DNA of 64,000 nucleotides from Streptomyces sp. NBC_01304 (GCF_035975855.1 NZ_CP109055.1:4278001-4342000); one strand, 5' to 3'; counted from the stretch's first letter, positions 51,334 through 61,979 are shown. Notes: generated by a model from the letters alone, not told the origin. A program made the numbers and translations.

Positions 51334-51512
51334 ACGGCTGCTCGTCCCGTCTTGAACGGCTGCTCGTCCCGTCTTGAACGGCCGCTCGCCCTGTCCTGAA
51401 CGGCCGCTCGCCCTGTCCTGAACGGCCGCTCGCCCTGTCCTGAACGGCCGCTCGCCCTGTCCTGAACGGCCGCTCGCCCTGTCCTGAACGGCCGCTCGCC
51501 CTGTCCTGAACG
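51331..51512. repeat. 22-bp tandem repeat array at the MFS gene 3' end
   Basis: Eight full units and a partial ninth start at exact 22-bp intervals (51331, 51353, 51375, 51397, 51419, 51441, 51463, 51485, 51507), each beginning TGAACGGC. The first TGA is the MFS stop codon, and the preceding coding bases (CTGCTCGTCCTGTCC) match the end of a unit. Units 1-2 differ slightly from the near-identical later units. Because 22 is not a multiple of 3, the array places stops in all three frames. Confidence 0.95.
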
Positions 51513-51560
51513 CCCGCCCCGCCCGCTCCTGACCGGCCGCCGTCTGTCTAAGGTGCTCCG

Positions 51561-52076
51561 ATGACCACGCCCACCACCGGGTCCGTCCCGTCCGCCCCGT
51601 CCTCCGAAGTGACCTTCCACGTCAACGGCAGCCCCCACACCCTACGCCTCGACAACCGCACCACCCTCCTGGACGCCCTGCGCGAGCGGCTCGCGGTGAC
51701 CGGGCCGAAGAAGGGCTGCGACCACGGGCAGTGCGGCGCCTGCACCGTCCTCGTCGACGGACGCCGGATGAACGCGTGCCTGCTGCTCGCGGTCACGCTG
51801 GACGGGGCCGAGGTGACCACGGTGGAAGGGCTCGCTTCGGGCGGTGAACTGCACCCGGTACAGCGGGCGTTCCTGGAGCGGGACGCGTTCCAGTGCGGGT
51901 TCTGTACGCCGGGGCAGCTGTGCTCGGCCGTGGGAATGCTGGCCGAGAGCGAGGGAGCGGAGCTCTCCGACGCCGACGTACGGGAGCGGATGAGCGGGAA
52001 CCTCTGCCGGTGCGGGGCCTACCGGAACATCGTGCGGGCCATTCAGGACGCGGCCTCGCAGAACGGTGCCGTCTGA
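51561..52076 (+). CDS. Molybdenum hydroxylase [2Fe-2S] subunit (PaoA/XdhC-like small subunit)
   Basis: A 171-residue protein with an N-terminal plant-type ferredoxin domain (Cys53, 58, 61, 73 in CDHGQCGAC...C) and a C-terminal helical domain binding the second [2Fe-2S] cluster (Cys112, 115, 149, 151; QCGFCTPG and CRCGAYRNI). It passes electrons from the molybdenum centre to FAD. Unlike E. coli PaoA it lacks a twin-arginine signal, so the complex should be cytoplasmic. The 3' end overlaps the FAD subunit start (TGATG). Confidence 0.93.
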   Translation: MTTPTTGSVPSAPSSEVTFHVNGSPHTLRLDNRTTLLDALRERLAVTGPKKGCDHGQCGACTVLVDGRRMNACLLLAVTLDGAEVTTVEGLASGGELHPVQRAFLERDAFQCGFCTPGQLCSAVGMLAESEGAELSDADVRERMSGNLCRCGAYRNIVRAIQDAASQNGAV

Positions 52077-53064
52077 TGCAGACCTTCGATTACCTGCGAG
52101 CCGCAAGCCCCACCGAGGCCGTCGCCGCCGTCACCGGCGCGCCCGGCACCCGCTTCCTCGCGGGCGGCACCAACCTCGTCGACCTGATGAAGCTCGGCGT
52201 GGAGCGCCCCGACCGGCTCGTCGACATCGGCCGGCTCCCGCTCGACCGCATCGAGGAGACCGTGGACGGCGGTCTGCGGATCGGCGCGACCGTCCGCAAC
52301 AGCGATCTCGCCGCCCACCCCTTGGTCCGCGAACGCTGGCCCGCACTGTCCCAGGCCTTGCTCGCCGGGGCCTCCGGGCAGGTGCGCAACGCCGCGACGG
52401 TGGGCGGGAATCTGCTGCAGCGCACCCGCTGCGGCTACTTCCAGGACACCTCGAAGCCGTGCAACAAGCGGGTCCCGGGCAGCGGTTGTCCGGCCCGTAC
52501 GGGAGCCCACCGGGATCTGGCGATCCTCGGCACGTCCGAGTCCTGTGTGGCGACGTACCCCGGCGACATGGCCGTCGCGCTCGCCGCCTTCGACGCGCGG
52601 GTGCGGCTGCTCGGCCCGGACGGGGCCACGCGCACGGTGGAGCTCACCGGGTTCCACCGGCTGCCGGGCGACGATCCGGCGCGGGACACCGTCCTCGCAC
52701 ACGGGGAGCTGATCACCGCCGTGGAGCTGCCGCCGCTCCCCGTCGCCGCGCGCTCGGTCTACCGCAAGGTCCGCGACCGGGCCTCGTACGCCTTCGCGCT
52801 CGCGTCGTGCGCCGCCGCCATCGACGTACAGGACGGTGTCGTACGTGAAGTCCGGTTGGCTTACGGGTCGTTGGCGCCCCGGCCGTGGCGGGCCCTCGCC
52901 GCCGAGACCTTCCTGACCGGGCGGCCCGCGACCGCCGAGTCCTTCGCCGCGGCGGCGGACGCCGAGCTCGCCGCCGCGCGGCCGCTGCCCGGCAACGCCT
53001 TCAAGGCCGGGCTGGCCCGCAACCTGACCGTCCAGCTCCTCACCGACCTCACGGAGGGCGCCCG

Positions 53065-53068
<4 letters not shown>
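52076..53068 (+). CDS. Molybdenum hydroxylase FAD-binding subunit with extra [4Fe-4S] motif (PaoB-like)
   Basis: A 330-residue CO-dehydrogenase-flavoprotein-type subunit. FAD-binding RFLAGGTNLVDLMK is near residue 26, and TVGGNLLQRTRCGYF near 108. Four cysteines (119, 129, 138, 157) form the insertion that in E. coli PaoB binds a [4Fe-4S] cluster, which points to the PaoABC aldehyde-oxidoreductase subgroup rather than ordinary xanthine dehydrogenase. The start overlaps the small-subunit stop by one base, and its end overlaps the large subunit by 4 nt (ATGA). Confidence 0.93.
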
Positions 53069-55158
<2,090 letters not shown>

Positions 55159-55229
55159 CCTCGGGGCCCGGCTCCCCAACTGCCTTGTACAGTCGGGGAG
55201 TTGCGGCCTTTGGGAGTCGGCGAGTCGGG

Positions 55230-55754
55230 CTAGCGGAGTTCACCCTCCAGCAGCCCCATGGTGACCATGTCGTGCCACTGCCCGTCCCGCCGGAAGCAGC
55301 TCCGCAGCCGGCCTTCCTCGACGAAGCCGACCTTCTTGTAGATGTGCTGGGCGGAGACGTTATCGGCCACGACCGTCAGCGTGATCTTGTGCAGGCGCAT
55401 CTTGTCGAAGCCGTACCGGCACATGGTGCGCATCGCGTCGGTGGCGTGGCCGCGCCCCCAGTAGTCCTTCTCGCCGAGGTAGATGTCGATCTCGGCGACT
55501 CCGGTCTCCGGCTCCGCGTCGTGCAGCATGACCAGGCCGATGAGCTGGGAGTCCGCCAACTCCTCGATGCCGTAGATGACATCGCCGTACGAGTTGCGCG
55601 GCCGCTCGGCCAGCCACCTGGCGACGCTCTCCAGGTTCTGCTCGTACCCGTCCCGCATCCACCGCATGACCTCGGGGTCGTGGTTCCAGCGCCAGAGCGC
55701 CTCGGCGTCGTCCGGGCCCATGGCGCGCAGGCCTATTCGTTCTCCTCGAACCAT
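55230..55754 (-). CDS. GNAT acetyltransferase (RimJ/RimL type)
   Basis: A 174-residue single-domain GNAT. The N-terminus GERIGLRAMGPDDAEALWRWNHDPEVMRWM is typical of RimL-like members; beta-4 is AEIDIYLGEKDYWGRGHATDAM, with the acetyl-CoA-binding Q/RxxGxG/A replaced by YWGRGHA. LTVVADNVSAQHIYKKVGFVEEGRLR completes the fold. The substrate is unknown: protein N-termini, antibiotics and small amines are all possible for this group. GGAGAGG lies 10 nt upstream of ATG 55754. It faces the molybdenum-hydroxylase operon tail-to-tail. Confidence 0.9.
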   Translation of the reverse strand: MVRGERIGLRAMGPDDAEALWRWNHDPEVMRWMRDGYEQNLESVARWLAERPRNSYGDVIYGIEELADSQLIGLVMLHDAEPETGVAEIDIYLGEKDYWGRGHATDAMRTMCRYGFDKMRLHKITLTVVADNVSAQHIYKKVGFVEEGRLRSCFRRDGQWHDMVTMGLLEGELR

Positions 55755-55967
55755 GCCGATCAGCCTCTCCAGATCACGATGAAGAGCCGATCCTAGGTCG
55801 CCGACCTGGGAGCCCCGCCACCGAGGGTCCGGTTTGAGTAGGCGCCGTGGCGCACCTGGGTAGTCCTACTCATGCCGCCGCCGGTCCTCCGCCGCGAGCA
55901 TGGTCGAACCGGAATCGCACCGGAGTCGCACCGGATCACTCGGCCACCCCCAGCTGGAGGCACCCTC

Positions 55968-56366
55968 ATGGACCACGCCCGGAATCACCAGGCCGCCTTC
56001 ACCGCCCCGCCGTTCCCGGGGTGGGGTGCCGGGTGGCAGGCCCCGCGGCCCGCCGCCGGCCGCCGGGAAGGCGCCCTGCTGGGGGTCGGGATCGCGCTCT
56101 GGGGCGTGACATACGTGAGCCTCGGTCTGCTGACGTGCGCCTGGGGCGTCGTGCTGATCTTCTGGGCCGCCGCGGGCGAGCCGGTGGGGCCCTACGTTCT
56201 CCACACGGTCGGCGCCGCCCTGGGTGCCGCCGTCCTGCTGGCCGCCCTCGCCTTCGCCCCCGGCATCCGCAAGCTGTCCGCCGCCGCGCGCCTGGCGCTC
56301 CTCGGCGCCCTGGCCTGCCCGGGGCCGCTGGTGCTCGCGCTGTGGACCTGGTCCGCCATGGACTGA
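55968..56366 (+). CDS. Small membrane protein, unknown function
   Basis: A 132-residue protein. The N-terminal 38 residues are cytoplasmic or disordered (Pro/Gly/Trp-rich), followed by three hydrophobic segments (about 42-69, 78-102, 109-128). ATG 55968 has CTGGAGG 7 nt upstream, a much better start than the frame's first ATG at 55872. I recognise no family. It precedes the mauE-like gene by 142 bp on the same strand; that gap has its own promoter-like repeats, so membership in the peptide cluster (for example as an immunity protein) is possible but unproven. Confidence 0.7.
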   Translation: MDHARNHQAAFTAPPFPGWGAGWQAPRPAAGRREGALLGVGIALWGVTYVSLGLLTCAWGVVLIFWAAAGEPVGPYVLHTVGAALGAAVLLAALAFAPGIRKLSAAARLALLGALACPGPLVLALWTWSAMD

Positions 56367-56382
56367 CGCGGCGTCAGGCCAT

Positions 56383-56434
56383 GGCGGCTCATCGTGGCGG
56401 CTCATCGTGGCGGCTCATCGGGGCGGCTCAACTC
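56383..56434. repeat. Four 13-bp tandem repeats
   Basis: Units of GGCGGCTCATCGT start at 56383, 56396, 56409 and 56422; the last two diverge at their 3' ends. They lie between the small membrane protein and the mauE promoter. Confidence 0.85.
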
Positions 56435-56455
56435 CCGCTCCGGTGACCGCCGCAG

Positions 56456-56499
56456 GCTGTAGGCCCGCTGTATGGAGTGCTGTACGCCCTGCTCATAGC
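56456..56499 (+). promoter_or_regulatory. Candidate SARP-controlled promoter of the mauE operon
   Basis: Three direct repeats of GCTGTA start at 56456, 56467 and 56479 (spacing 11 and 12 bp). The last is followed 7-8 nt later by CATAGC (56494-56499), a plausible -10. SARP regulators bind direct heptamer repeats spaced about 11 bp apart just upstream of the -10, which is what is seen. A start site about 8 nt further would fall at the GTG 56509, implying a leaderless mRNA, in agreement with the missing ribosome-binding site. Confidence 0.55.
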
Positions 56500-56508
56500 G
56501 TCGACGCG

Positions 56509-57090
56509 GTGTACTACCTCTGCCTCGCCATCAGGCTCCTGCTGATCGGCGTCTTCTCCGTAGCGACCTGGGGGAAGCTCAGACACCGGTCGGCGTTCCG
56601 TGAGTTCGTGCGCTCGGTCGCCGGTCTGCGCCTCTTCCCCGCCGGTCTTTCCACCGCGATCGCCGTCTCGGTGATCGCGGCCGAGGCCGGCTCGGTCGTC
56701 CTCCTCGCGATCCCCGCCGCCCCCGCCGTGACAGGCGTGGGCTTCGCGCTCGCCGGCTGTGTGCTCGCCGCCTTCGGGGCCGGGATCCTGGCCTCGCGGC
56801 GCGGGGGCGCCCGCGTGGCGTGCCGTTGCTTCGGCACGAAGGGCGTGGTGCTCGGCAAGCCGCACATCATCCGCAATCTGCTGCTGGCCGCGCTCGCGGC
56901 CGTCGGTTTGCTCGCCGTACTCACCGGTACGACGCCGAGCAGCCTGCACCCCGGAGGCACGGCCATCGCCGCCCTCGCGGCCGGTGTGGGCGGACTTCTC
57001 GTCGTACGCCTGGACGATCTGCTGGCCCTGATCGCTCCGACCGCGGATCCCCGCACCGGATCACCGACCGCTGACAGGAGTTTCCGTTGA
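56509..57090 (+). CDS. MauE/DoxX-like redox-associated membrane protein
   Basis: A 193-residue membrane protein with about five helices (residues 2-22, 42-62, 68-94, 119-137, 147-163). A CRCFG motif (Cys105, Cys107) lies at a helix end, as in the MauE family. MauE proteins work with a thioredoxin-fold partner (MauD) to form disulfides in exported proteins. Here the partner is the next gene, whose TTG start overlaps this stop in TTGA. The GTG 56509 start has no ribosome-binding site and may be leaderless. There are no methylamine dehydrogenase structural genes, so the target is probably another cysteine-rich product. Confidence 0.82.
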   Translation: MYYLCLAIRLLLIGVFSVATWGKLRHRSAFREFVRSVAGLRLFPAGLSTAIAVSVIAAEAGSVVLLAIPAAPAVTGVGFALAGCVLAAFGAGILASRRGGARVACRCFGTKGVVLGKPHIIRNLLLAALAAVGLLAVLTGTTPSSLHPGGTAIAALAAGVGGLLVVRLDDLLALIAPTADPRTGSPTADRSFR

Positions 57091-57686
57091 TCTTCCTAGT
57101 CGTCGCCGTGGTGCTGCTCGCCGCGCTGTGCTGCTTCGAACTGCTCGTCCTGTTCGCCGTGTTGCGCCGGCTGCGGGAGCACGAGGAACGGTTCGCCGTG
57201 CTGGGCGATCACGCCTCCGCACCCGAACCGTACGACTACGCGGAGCTCGAGGGCCGGGCCGCTCCGTCGCTCGCCACGCTCCTGTCGGGCGAGGCCGGCC
57301 TGGTCGGCTTCTTCGACGTGAACTGCGACACCTGCCACGACAAGGCACCCGCGTTCACCCGGCTCGCACCCGAGCAGCAGGCCGCCTGCGCGATCGTCGC
57401 GGGCAGCCCGCCCGACGAACTCGTCGGGCTGCTCGACGGCGTACGGACCGTCGTGACCGGTCCCGAGAGCGACAAGTTGGTGAAGGAACTCGGCATCCAG
57501 GCATTTCCCACCTTCCTGTACGTCGGACCGACGGGCGTCGTGGAACGCGCGGGATTCGAGCCGGCGGACGCGGTCGCCCCGGCGCACGAACCAGAGGCAG
57601 TCACCGAGCACGGGCCAGAGGCCGTCACGGAGCATGAGCCCCAGGCCGTCACGGCGCACGAGCCAGAGGCAGTCACGGCGCGATGA
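57087..57686 (+). CDS. Membrane-anchored thioredoxin-fold protein (MauD-like) with octapeptide tail
   Basis: A 199-residue protein. An N-terminal anchor (residues 1-26, IFLVVAVVLLAALCCFELLVLFAVL) precedes a thioredoxin-like domain (about 45-155) with redox pair Cys80/Cys83 in VNCDTCHDKAP and the cis-proline in QAFPTFLYV. It lacks WCxxC but keeps CxxC, as in MauD/TlpA relatives. The last 33 residues are four octapeptides of the form HEPEAVTE (residues 167-198) plus Arg, encoded by four 24-bp DNA repeats at 57585-57680. TTG start overlapping mauE; its stop overlaps the exporter ATG (ATGA). Predicted to oxidise or isomerise cysteines outside the membrane. Confidence 0.8.
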   Translation: MIFLVVAVVLLAALCCFELLVLFAVLRRLREHEERFAVLGDHASAPEPYDYAELEGRAAPSLATLLSGEAGLVGFFDVNCDTCHDKAPAFTRLAPEQQAACAIVAGSPPDELVGLLDGVRTVVTGPESDKLVKELGIQAFPTFLYVGPTGVVERAGFEPADAVAPAHEPEAVTEHGPEAVTEHEPQAVTAHEPEAVTAR

Positions 57687-59572
57687 AGGACCGCACCGGT
57701 CCCCGGGGCCTGCTGCGACAGCTGCGGCTGGCCTGGCGAAGCTGCTGGGCCGCCGCACCCTGGATCTGGGCCGGGCATCTGCCGCTCGCCGTGACGGCGG
57801 GGCTCGTCCCCATGGCCACGGCCTGGCTGACCAAACTGCTCGTCGACGCGCTCGCCGAGGGCCGGCAGTCGGCCGCGGTGCAGGCCGCGACCGGCCTGCT
57901 GGTGGTGGGCCTGCTGAGTGGGGTGCTTCCGCAGCTCACACAGTTCCTGGGCAATGAACTCCGGCGGCGCATGGACTGGTTCCTGCGCGACCGGCTGCAC
58001 TCCGTGGTGGGCCGATTCCAGGGCCTGTCCCGTTTCGAGGATCCCCGGCTCATCGACCGGCTGCGGATGGCGGCCCAGACGACCGGCGAGACGCTGATGC
58101 CCGTGACCGGCAGCATGGCGGACATGGGGCGCAACATCATCGCCCTGCTCAGCCTGCTCGCCACGCTCCTCGTGCTGAGCCCCGTGATGGCGGTCGTGGT
58201 GCTGATCGCCGCGGTGCCGGTGCTCGTCGCCGAACTGTGGCTCTCGCGCAAGCGCGTGAACATGGTGGCGGCGACCTCGGCCGGCATCCGCAAGGAGCTG
58301 TTCTACTCCGCCCTGATCACCGAGGAGTCCGCGGCCAAGGAGGTGCGGCTGTTCGGCCTCGGCGACTTCCTCAAGGGGCGGATGCTGCGCGAACTGCACA
58401 CGATCCAGCGCGCGGAACGCCGCCTCGACCGGCGTGACGCCGCGGTGCAGAGCGGGCTCGCGGCGCTGTCCGCGCTGGTCGCGGGCGCGGGTCTGATCTG
58501 GACCGTGCAGGCGGCCGCGGCCGGCCGGCAGACGCCCGGTGACATCGTCGCGTTCGTCGCCGCGGTGGCCGGGGTGCAGGCGGCGCTGATCGGCCTGGTC
58601 GGCAATATCGGGCTGGCCCATCAGGCGCTGCTGATGTTCTCGTACCACACCTCGGTGATCGAGCTGCCGGACGACGTGGCACCTCGTGACGGCGGCGTAC
58701 GCGGTGAGGGGCCGCTGCCCGCTCTGCGGCGCGGCATCGAACTGCGCGACGTCTGGTTCCGTTACGACGAGAGCCACCCCTGGGTGCTGCGGGGCGTCAA
58801 CCTCTTCATCCCTGCGGGCAGTTCGGTCGCCCTCGTCGGGCTCAACGGCGCGGGCAAGAGCACGCTGATCAAGCTGCTGTGCCGGTTCTACGACCCGGAC
58901 CGGGGATCGATCAGCTGGGACGGCGACGATCTGCGGGACGTGCCGCCCGCTCAACTGCGCGAGCGGATGGGCGTGTTGTTCCAGGACTACATGAACTACG
59001 ACCTGACGGCGGCGGAGAACATCGGCATCGGCGCGCTCGACCTGCTGGACGACCGCGCGAAGGTGACGGAGGCGGCCCGGCTCGCCGGCGCCCACGAGCT
59101 GGTAGACGGTCTGCCCCAGGGGTACGACACCATGCTGAGCCGCATCTTCTTCGCGGACGGCGAGGACGCCGAGGAGACACCCGGGGTGGTGCTTTCCGGC
59201 GGGCAGTGGCAGCGGCTGGCCCTCGCCAGGACGCTGCTGCGGCAGGACCGGGACCTGCTGATCCTGGACGAGCCCAGCGCGGGGCTCGACGCCCGGGCGG
59301 AGTACGAGATCCACGCCCGGCTGCGGGCGCACCGCGCCGGCACCACCAGCCTGCTGGTCTCGCACCGGCTGAGCGCCGTACGGGAAGCCGACACCATCGT
59401 GGTCCTCGAAGAGGGACGCATCACCGAGCAGGGCAGCCACGCCGAGCTCATGGCGCGTGCGGGCAGCTACGCGCAGCTGTTCACCGTGCAGGCGCAGGGC
59501 TATCAGGAGGTGGGCAGCAGCGCGGGCGGATCGGCCGAGGAGGGCTCGACGGAGAGCAGTTCGGCCGCGTAG
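57683..59572 (+). CDS. ABC exporter, fused permease-ATPase
   Basis: A 629-residue half-transporter of the type IV exporter fold. Six membrane helices lie between about 25 and 310; the ATPase domain from about 350 has Walker A GLNGAGKST (Lys392), Q-loop LFQDYMNYD, signature LSGGQWQRLALA, Walker B LLILDEPSAGLD and the H-loop VSHRLS. There is no N-terminal C39 peptidase domain, so leader removal must be done elsewhere, plausibly by the signal peptidase at 61410. It is co-transcribed with the mauE/mauD-like pair. Its last 70 bp overlap the convergent SARP gene, giving a Ser/Gly/Glu-rich tail. Confidence 0.9.
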   Translation: MKDRTGPRGLLRQLRLAWRSCWAAAPWIWAGHLPLAVTAGLVPMATAWLTKLLVDALAEGRQSAAVQAATGLLVVGLLSGVLPQLTQFLGNELRRRMDWFLRDRLHSVVGRFQGLSRFEDPRLIDRLRMAAQTTGETLMPVTGSMADMGRNIIALLSLLATLLVLSPVMAVVVLIAAVPVLVAELWLSRKRVNMVAATSAGIRKELFYSALITEESAAKEVRLFGLGDFLKGRMLRELHTIQRAERRLDRRDAAVQSGLAALSALVAGAGLIWTVQAAAAGRQTPGDIVAFVAAVAGVQAALIGLVGNIGLAHQALLMFSYHTSVIELPDDVAPRDGGVRGEGPLPALRRGIELRDVWFRYDESHPWVLRGVNLFIPAGSSVALVGLNGAGKSTLIKLLCRFYDPDRGSISWDGDDLRDVPPAQLRERMGVLFQDYMNYDLTAAENIGIGALDLLDDRAKVTEAARLAGAHELVDGLPQGYDTMLSRIFFADGEDAEETPGVVLSGGQWQRLALARTLLRQDRDLLILDEPSAGLDARAEYEIHARLRAHRAGTTSLLVSHRLSAVREADTIVVLEEGRITEQGSHAELMARAGSYAQLFTVQAQGYQEVGSSAGGSAEEGSTESSSAA

Positions 59573-61413
59573 AGCCGGATCAGCTCCGGCATCCGGAACA
59601 GGCCCCCGCCCACCGCGTCCAGGAGCCAGCCCTCCACCAGGGCGTCCAGGATGCGCAGCACCTGCCGCGCGTCGACGCCGAGCAGTGCCGCCGCGTCGGC
59701 CGCCGTGAACTCCTGTGCGCCGAGCAGGCTCAGCCGCGCGAACGCCTCCGGGGCTCCGGCGACGCCCCGGACGAGCAGTTCGCGCAGGCTAGCCCCGATG
59801 CAGGCGCGCACGGACAGTCCGCCGGCCTGGAGCTCGTCCAGCCGGGACCGCGGATCCCGCAGCCGGTCGCGCAGTGCCGCGGGCGACCAGTCCGGCCGGG
59901 CCCCGAGCCTCGCCCCGGCGATGCGCAGCGCCAGCGGGAGCCGGTCGCAGAGCCGGACGATCTCGGCCGTTTCCGTCAGCTCCGAGCGCACCCGCAGCCC
60001 GCCGGCAACCTGCGAAAGGAGCAGCAGCGCATGCTCCTCGGCGAGCAGGCCCAGCCGGACGCGCACCGCGTCCACCTCCGGCAGCGCGCCCCGGCTGGTC
60101 ACCAGCACGGCACAGGCGCCGCTCGCCGGGATCAGCGGCAGGACCTGGGCGCCGTCGACCACGTTGTCAAGGACGATCAGCAGGCGCCGGCCGGCGGTGA
60201 CCGCCTGGTACAGCGCCGCCAGTTCGGCCGGCCCCTCCGGCACCCGGTCCGGCGGTACGTCCAGCGCCCGCAGGAACCGGCCAAGGACCTCCACGACGCC
60301 CATCCGACCCGTACCGGGGCCGTCGCCCTGGAGGTCCGCGTACAGCCGGCCGTCGCCGTACGTGTCACCGAGCTCGTGCGCGACGCGCAGTGCCAGCGCC
60401 GACTTGCCGACGCCGCCGCGCCCGTACAGCACGACGGTGGGAGCCCCCGCGCGGACGGTCGACGGCGGGCCGAGGGCGGCGCGGACCGCGGCTATCTCGC
60501 GGCTCCTGCCGGTCAGGACGCAGGACTCCCCGGGCAGTTGGTAAGGAACGCTGCGCCCGGCCGGCCGGGCGGTCCGGGGTGCGGGCGGCCGCGTCGCGCC
60601 GCCGACCCGCGACAGCGCCGGATCGCGCATGAGGATCGCCCGCTGCAGCTGGCGCAGCTCCCCGCCGGGGTCCACGCCGAGCTCGTCCCTGAGCAGCTCA
60701 CGTGTTTCGGTGAAGACCTCCAGCGCACCCGGCACATCACCGCTCTGGTAAAGCGCCCGCATCAGCCGCCCGACCAACTGCTCGTGCATGGGGTGCACCT
60801 TGACCGCCTGGCGGAGCCGGTCGATGGCCGGGGCGTAGCGCTCGAGCCCGATCTCTATGTCGGCGAGCCGCTCGGCCGTACCGAGATGCGCATGGGTCAG
60901 GTGCTCCGTGAACAGCCGCAGCTTCGGCCCCTGCACGACGTCTTCCAAGGGCGCCGCACGCCACAACTCCAGGGCCTGCGCGAAGTGTTCGCAGGCCCTG
61001 GCGAGGTCACCCTGGGCGGCCGCGCGGCGACCCTCGGCGTCCAGCGTGCGGTAGCGGAGGTGTTCGAGCTCGATGCCGGCCATCCGCAGCGTGTAGCCGG
61101 ACCGGGAGGTGACCAGCCGGTCCGGCCCCGTTGCCGCGTCCCCGGCCAGCATGCGGCGCAACTGCATCACGTACGTCCGCAGATTGGCCACCGCCGACTT
61201 CGGTGGCTCGGCCCCCCAGATCTCTTCGATCATCGTCGCCAGCGGAACGGCCCTGCCCTCGCTGACGAGCAGCAGCGCGAGGGCGGTACGCAGCTTCGTC
61301 GCGCCGATCAGCACGGGCCGGCCGTCGACGCGCAGCTCCAGCGCGCCGAGGATGCCGGCGTCGACGGCGCCTGTCCGGGTCTGGGTCCTGCTCCCCAGTG
61401 CGGCGATGCTCAC
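59503..61413 (-). CDS. SARP-family transcriptional regulator (AfsR-like, with NB-ARC domain)
   Basis: A 636-residue regulator. An OmpR-like winged helix (about 20-113, LRTALALLLVSEGRAVPL, VANLRTYVMQLRRML) precedes the bacterial transcriptional activation domain (about 120-265) and an NB-ARC/STAND ATPase with P-loop GRGGVGKS (331-338), kinase-2 LLIVLDNV and LPLALRIAG. The C-terminus is winged-helix-like; no TPR block is evident, so it is shorter than AfsR. SARPs activate biosynthetic operons through direct repeats. The GTG 61413 start overlaps the signal-peptidase stop (GTGA), so the two are coupled, and the 3' end overlaps the exporter gene by 70 bp on the opposite strand. Confidence 0.9.
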   Translation of the reverse strand: MSIAALGSRTQTRTGAVDAGILGALELRVDGRPVLIGATKLRTALALLLVSEGRAVPLATMIEEIWGAEPPKSAVANLRTYVMQLRRMLAGDAATGPDRLVTSRSGYTLRMAGIELEHLRYRTLDAEGRRAAAQGDLARACEHFAQALELWRAAPLEDVVQGPKLRLFTEHLTHAHLGTAERLADIEIGLERYAPAIDRLRQAVKVHPMHEQLVGRLMRALYQSGDVPGALEVFTETRELLRDELGVDPGGELRQLQRAILMRDPALSRVGGATRPPAPRTARPAGRSVPYQLPGESCVLTGRSREIAAVRAALGPPSTVRAGAPTVVLYGRGGVGKSALALRVAHELGDTYGDGRLYADLQGDGPGTGRMGVVEVLGRFLRALDVPPDRVPEGPAELAALYQAVTAGRRLLIVLDNVVDGAQVLPLIPASGACAVLVTSRGALPEVDAVRVRLGLLAEEHALLLLSQVAGGLRVRSELTETAEIVRLCDRLPLALRIAGARLGARPDWSPAALRDRLRDPRSRLDELQAGGLSVRACIGASLRELLVRGVAGAPEAFARLSLLGAQEFTAADAAALLGVDARQVLRILDALVEGWLLDAVGGGLFRMPELIRLYAAELLSVEPSSADPPALLPTS

Positions 61414-61862
61414 GCTCTTTCACCGCCGAGCCGGCGCACCATGACGCCCAGCAGGCGGTCGGCGGGGAAGAAGCCCCGCTGCCGGGAGTCGATGCCGTCG
61501 GGGTTGTCCCCGAGGACGACGAGCGAGCCGGCCGGCACCGCGTCCACCGCGGGCTGCCCGTCGCGTCGCGTCACGCCCGCGGGCACCGGCTGACCGGGCA
61601 GTGCGGCGACCCGCTTGACGTTCCAGGCGCCCTCCACGACAGGGGCGTAGTCCCCGGTGATGTCCGGCGGTCTCAGCACGACCACGTCGCCCCGGCTGAG
61701 CCGGTCGGCGGTTCTGCGGCGTACGACGATCCGGTCTCCGTCGTGGAGGGTCGGGGACATGCTGCGTCCCGACACCGTCACCACCACATACGACCTGCGA
61801 ACGTGAAAGGCGGCCGCCAACGCGGCCGCCAGGAACACGGATACACCGGTGGTCAGCCGCAT
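61410..61862 (-). CDS. S26 family type I signal peptidase
   Basis: A 150-residue membrane-anchored peptidase. One N-terminal helix (about residues 5-20) precedes box B SGRSMSPTL with nucleophile Ser34, box D NVKRVAALPG with general base Lys83, and box E GDNPDGIDSRQRG. It is shorter than housekeeping LepB. ATG 61862 is chosen because GGGAGG lies 7 nt upstream; the open frame to 61937 has no such signal. Being co-transcribed with the SARP and divergent from a cysteine-rich peptide gene whose leader ends in AQA, it is probably a dedicated leader peptidase. Confidence 0.88.
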   Translation of the reverse strand: MRLTTGVSVFLAAALAAAFHVRRSYVVVTVSGRSMSPTLHDGDRIVVRRRTADRLSRGDVVVLRPPDITGDYAPVVEGAWNVKRVAALPGQPVPAGVTRRDGQPAVDAVPAGSLVVLGDNPDGIDSRQRGFFPADRLLGVMVRRLGGERA

Positions 61863-61979
61863 CTCCGTTGCCTCCCGCCGTTGTTGCTCAAGGTACGTAG
61901 ATCGCGGAACAGCAGGATCATCCGAAACACGCGTCACTCATGTCAATCCCCTTACAACGAACGGGTGTTCGCGCCCGGA

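Noticed and set aside
51331..51512. CRISPR array
   Set aside because: Units are contiguous 22-mers without unique spacers, and no cas genes are present.
51279..51638. A 119-codon minus-strand frame through the 22-bp repeats
   Set aside because: The coding appearance comes only from the tandem repeat; there is no start signal or domain.
56509..57686. Methylamine dehydrogenase maturation (mau) locus
   Set aside because: Only MauE- and MauD-like proteins are present; no mauA or mauB structural genes, so the redox pair most likely serves the cysteine-rich peptide.
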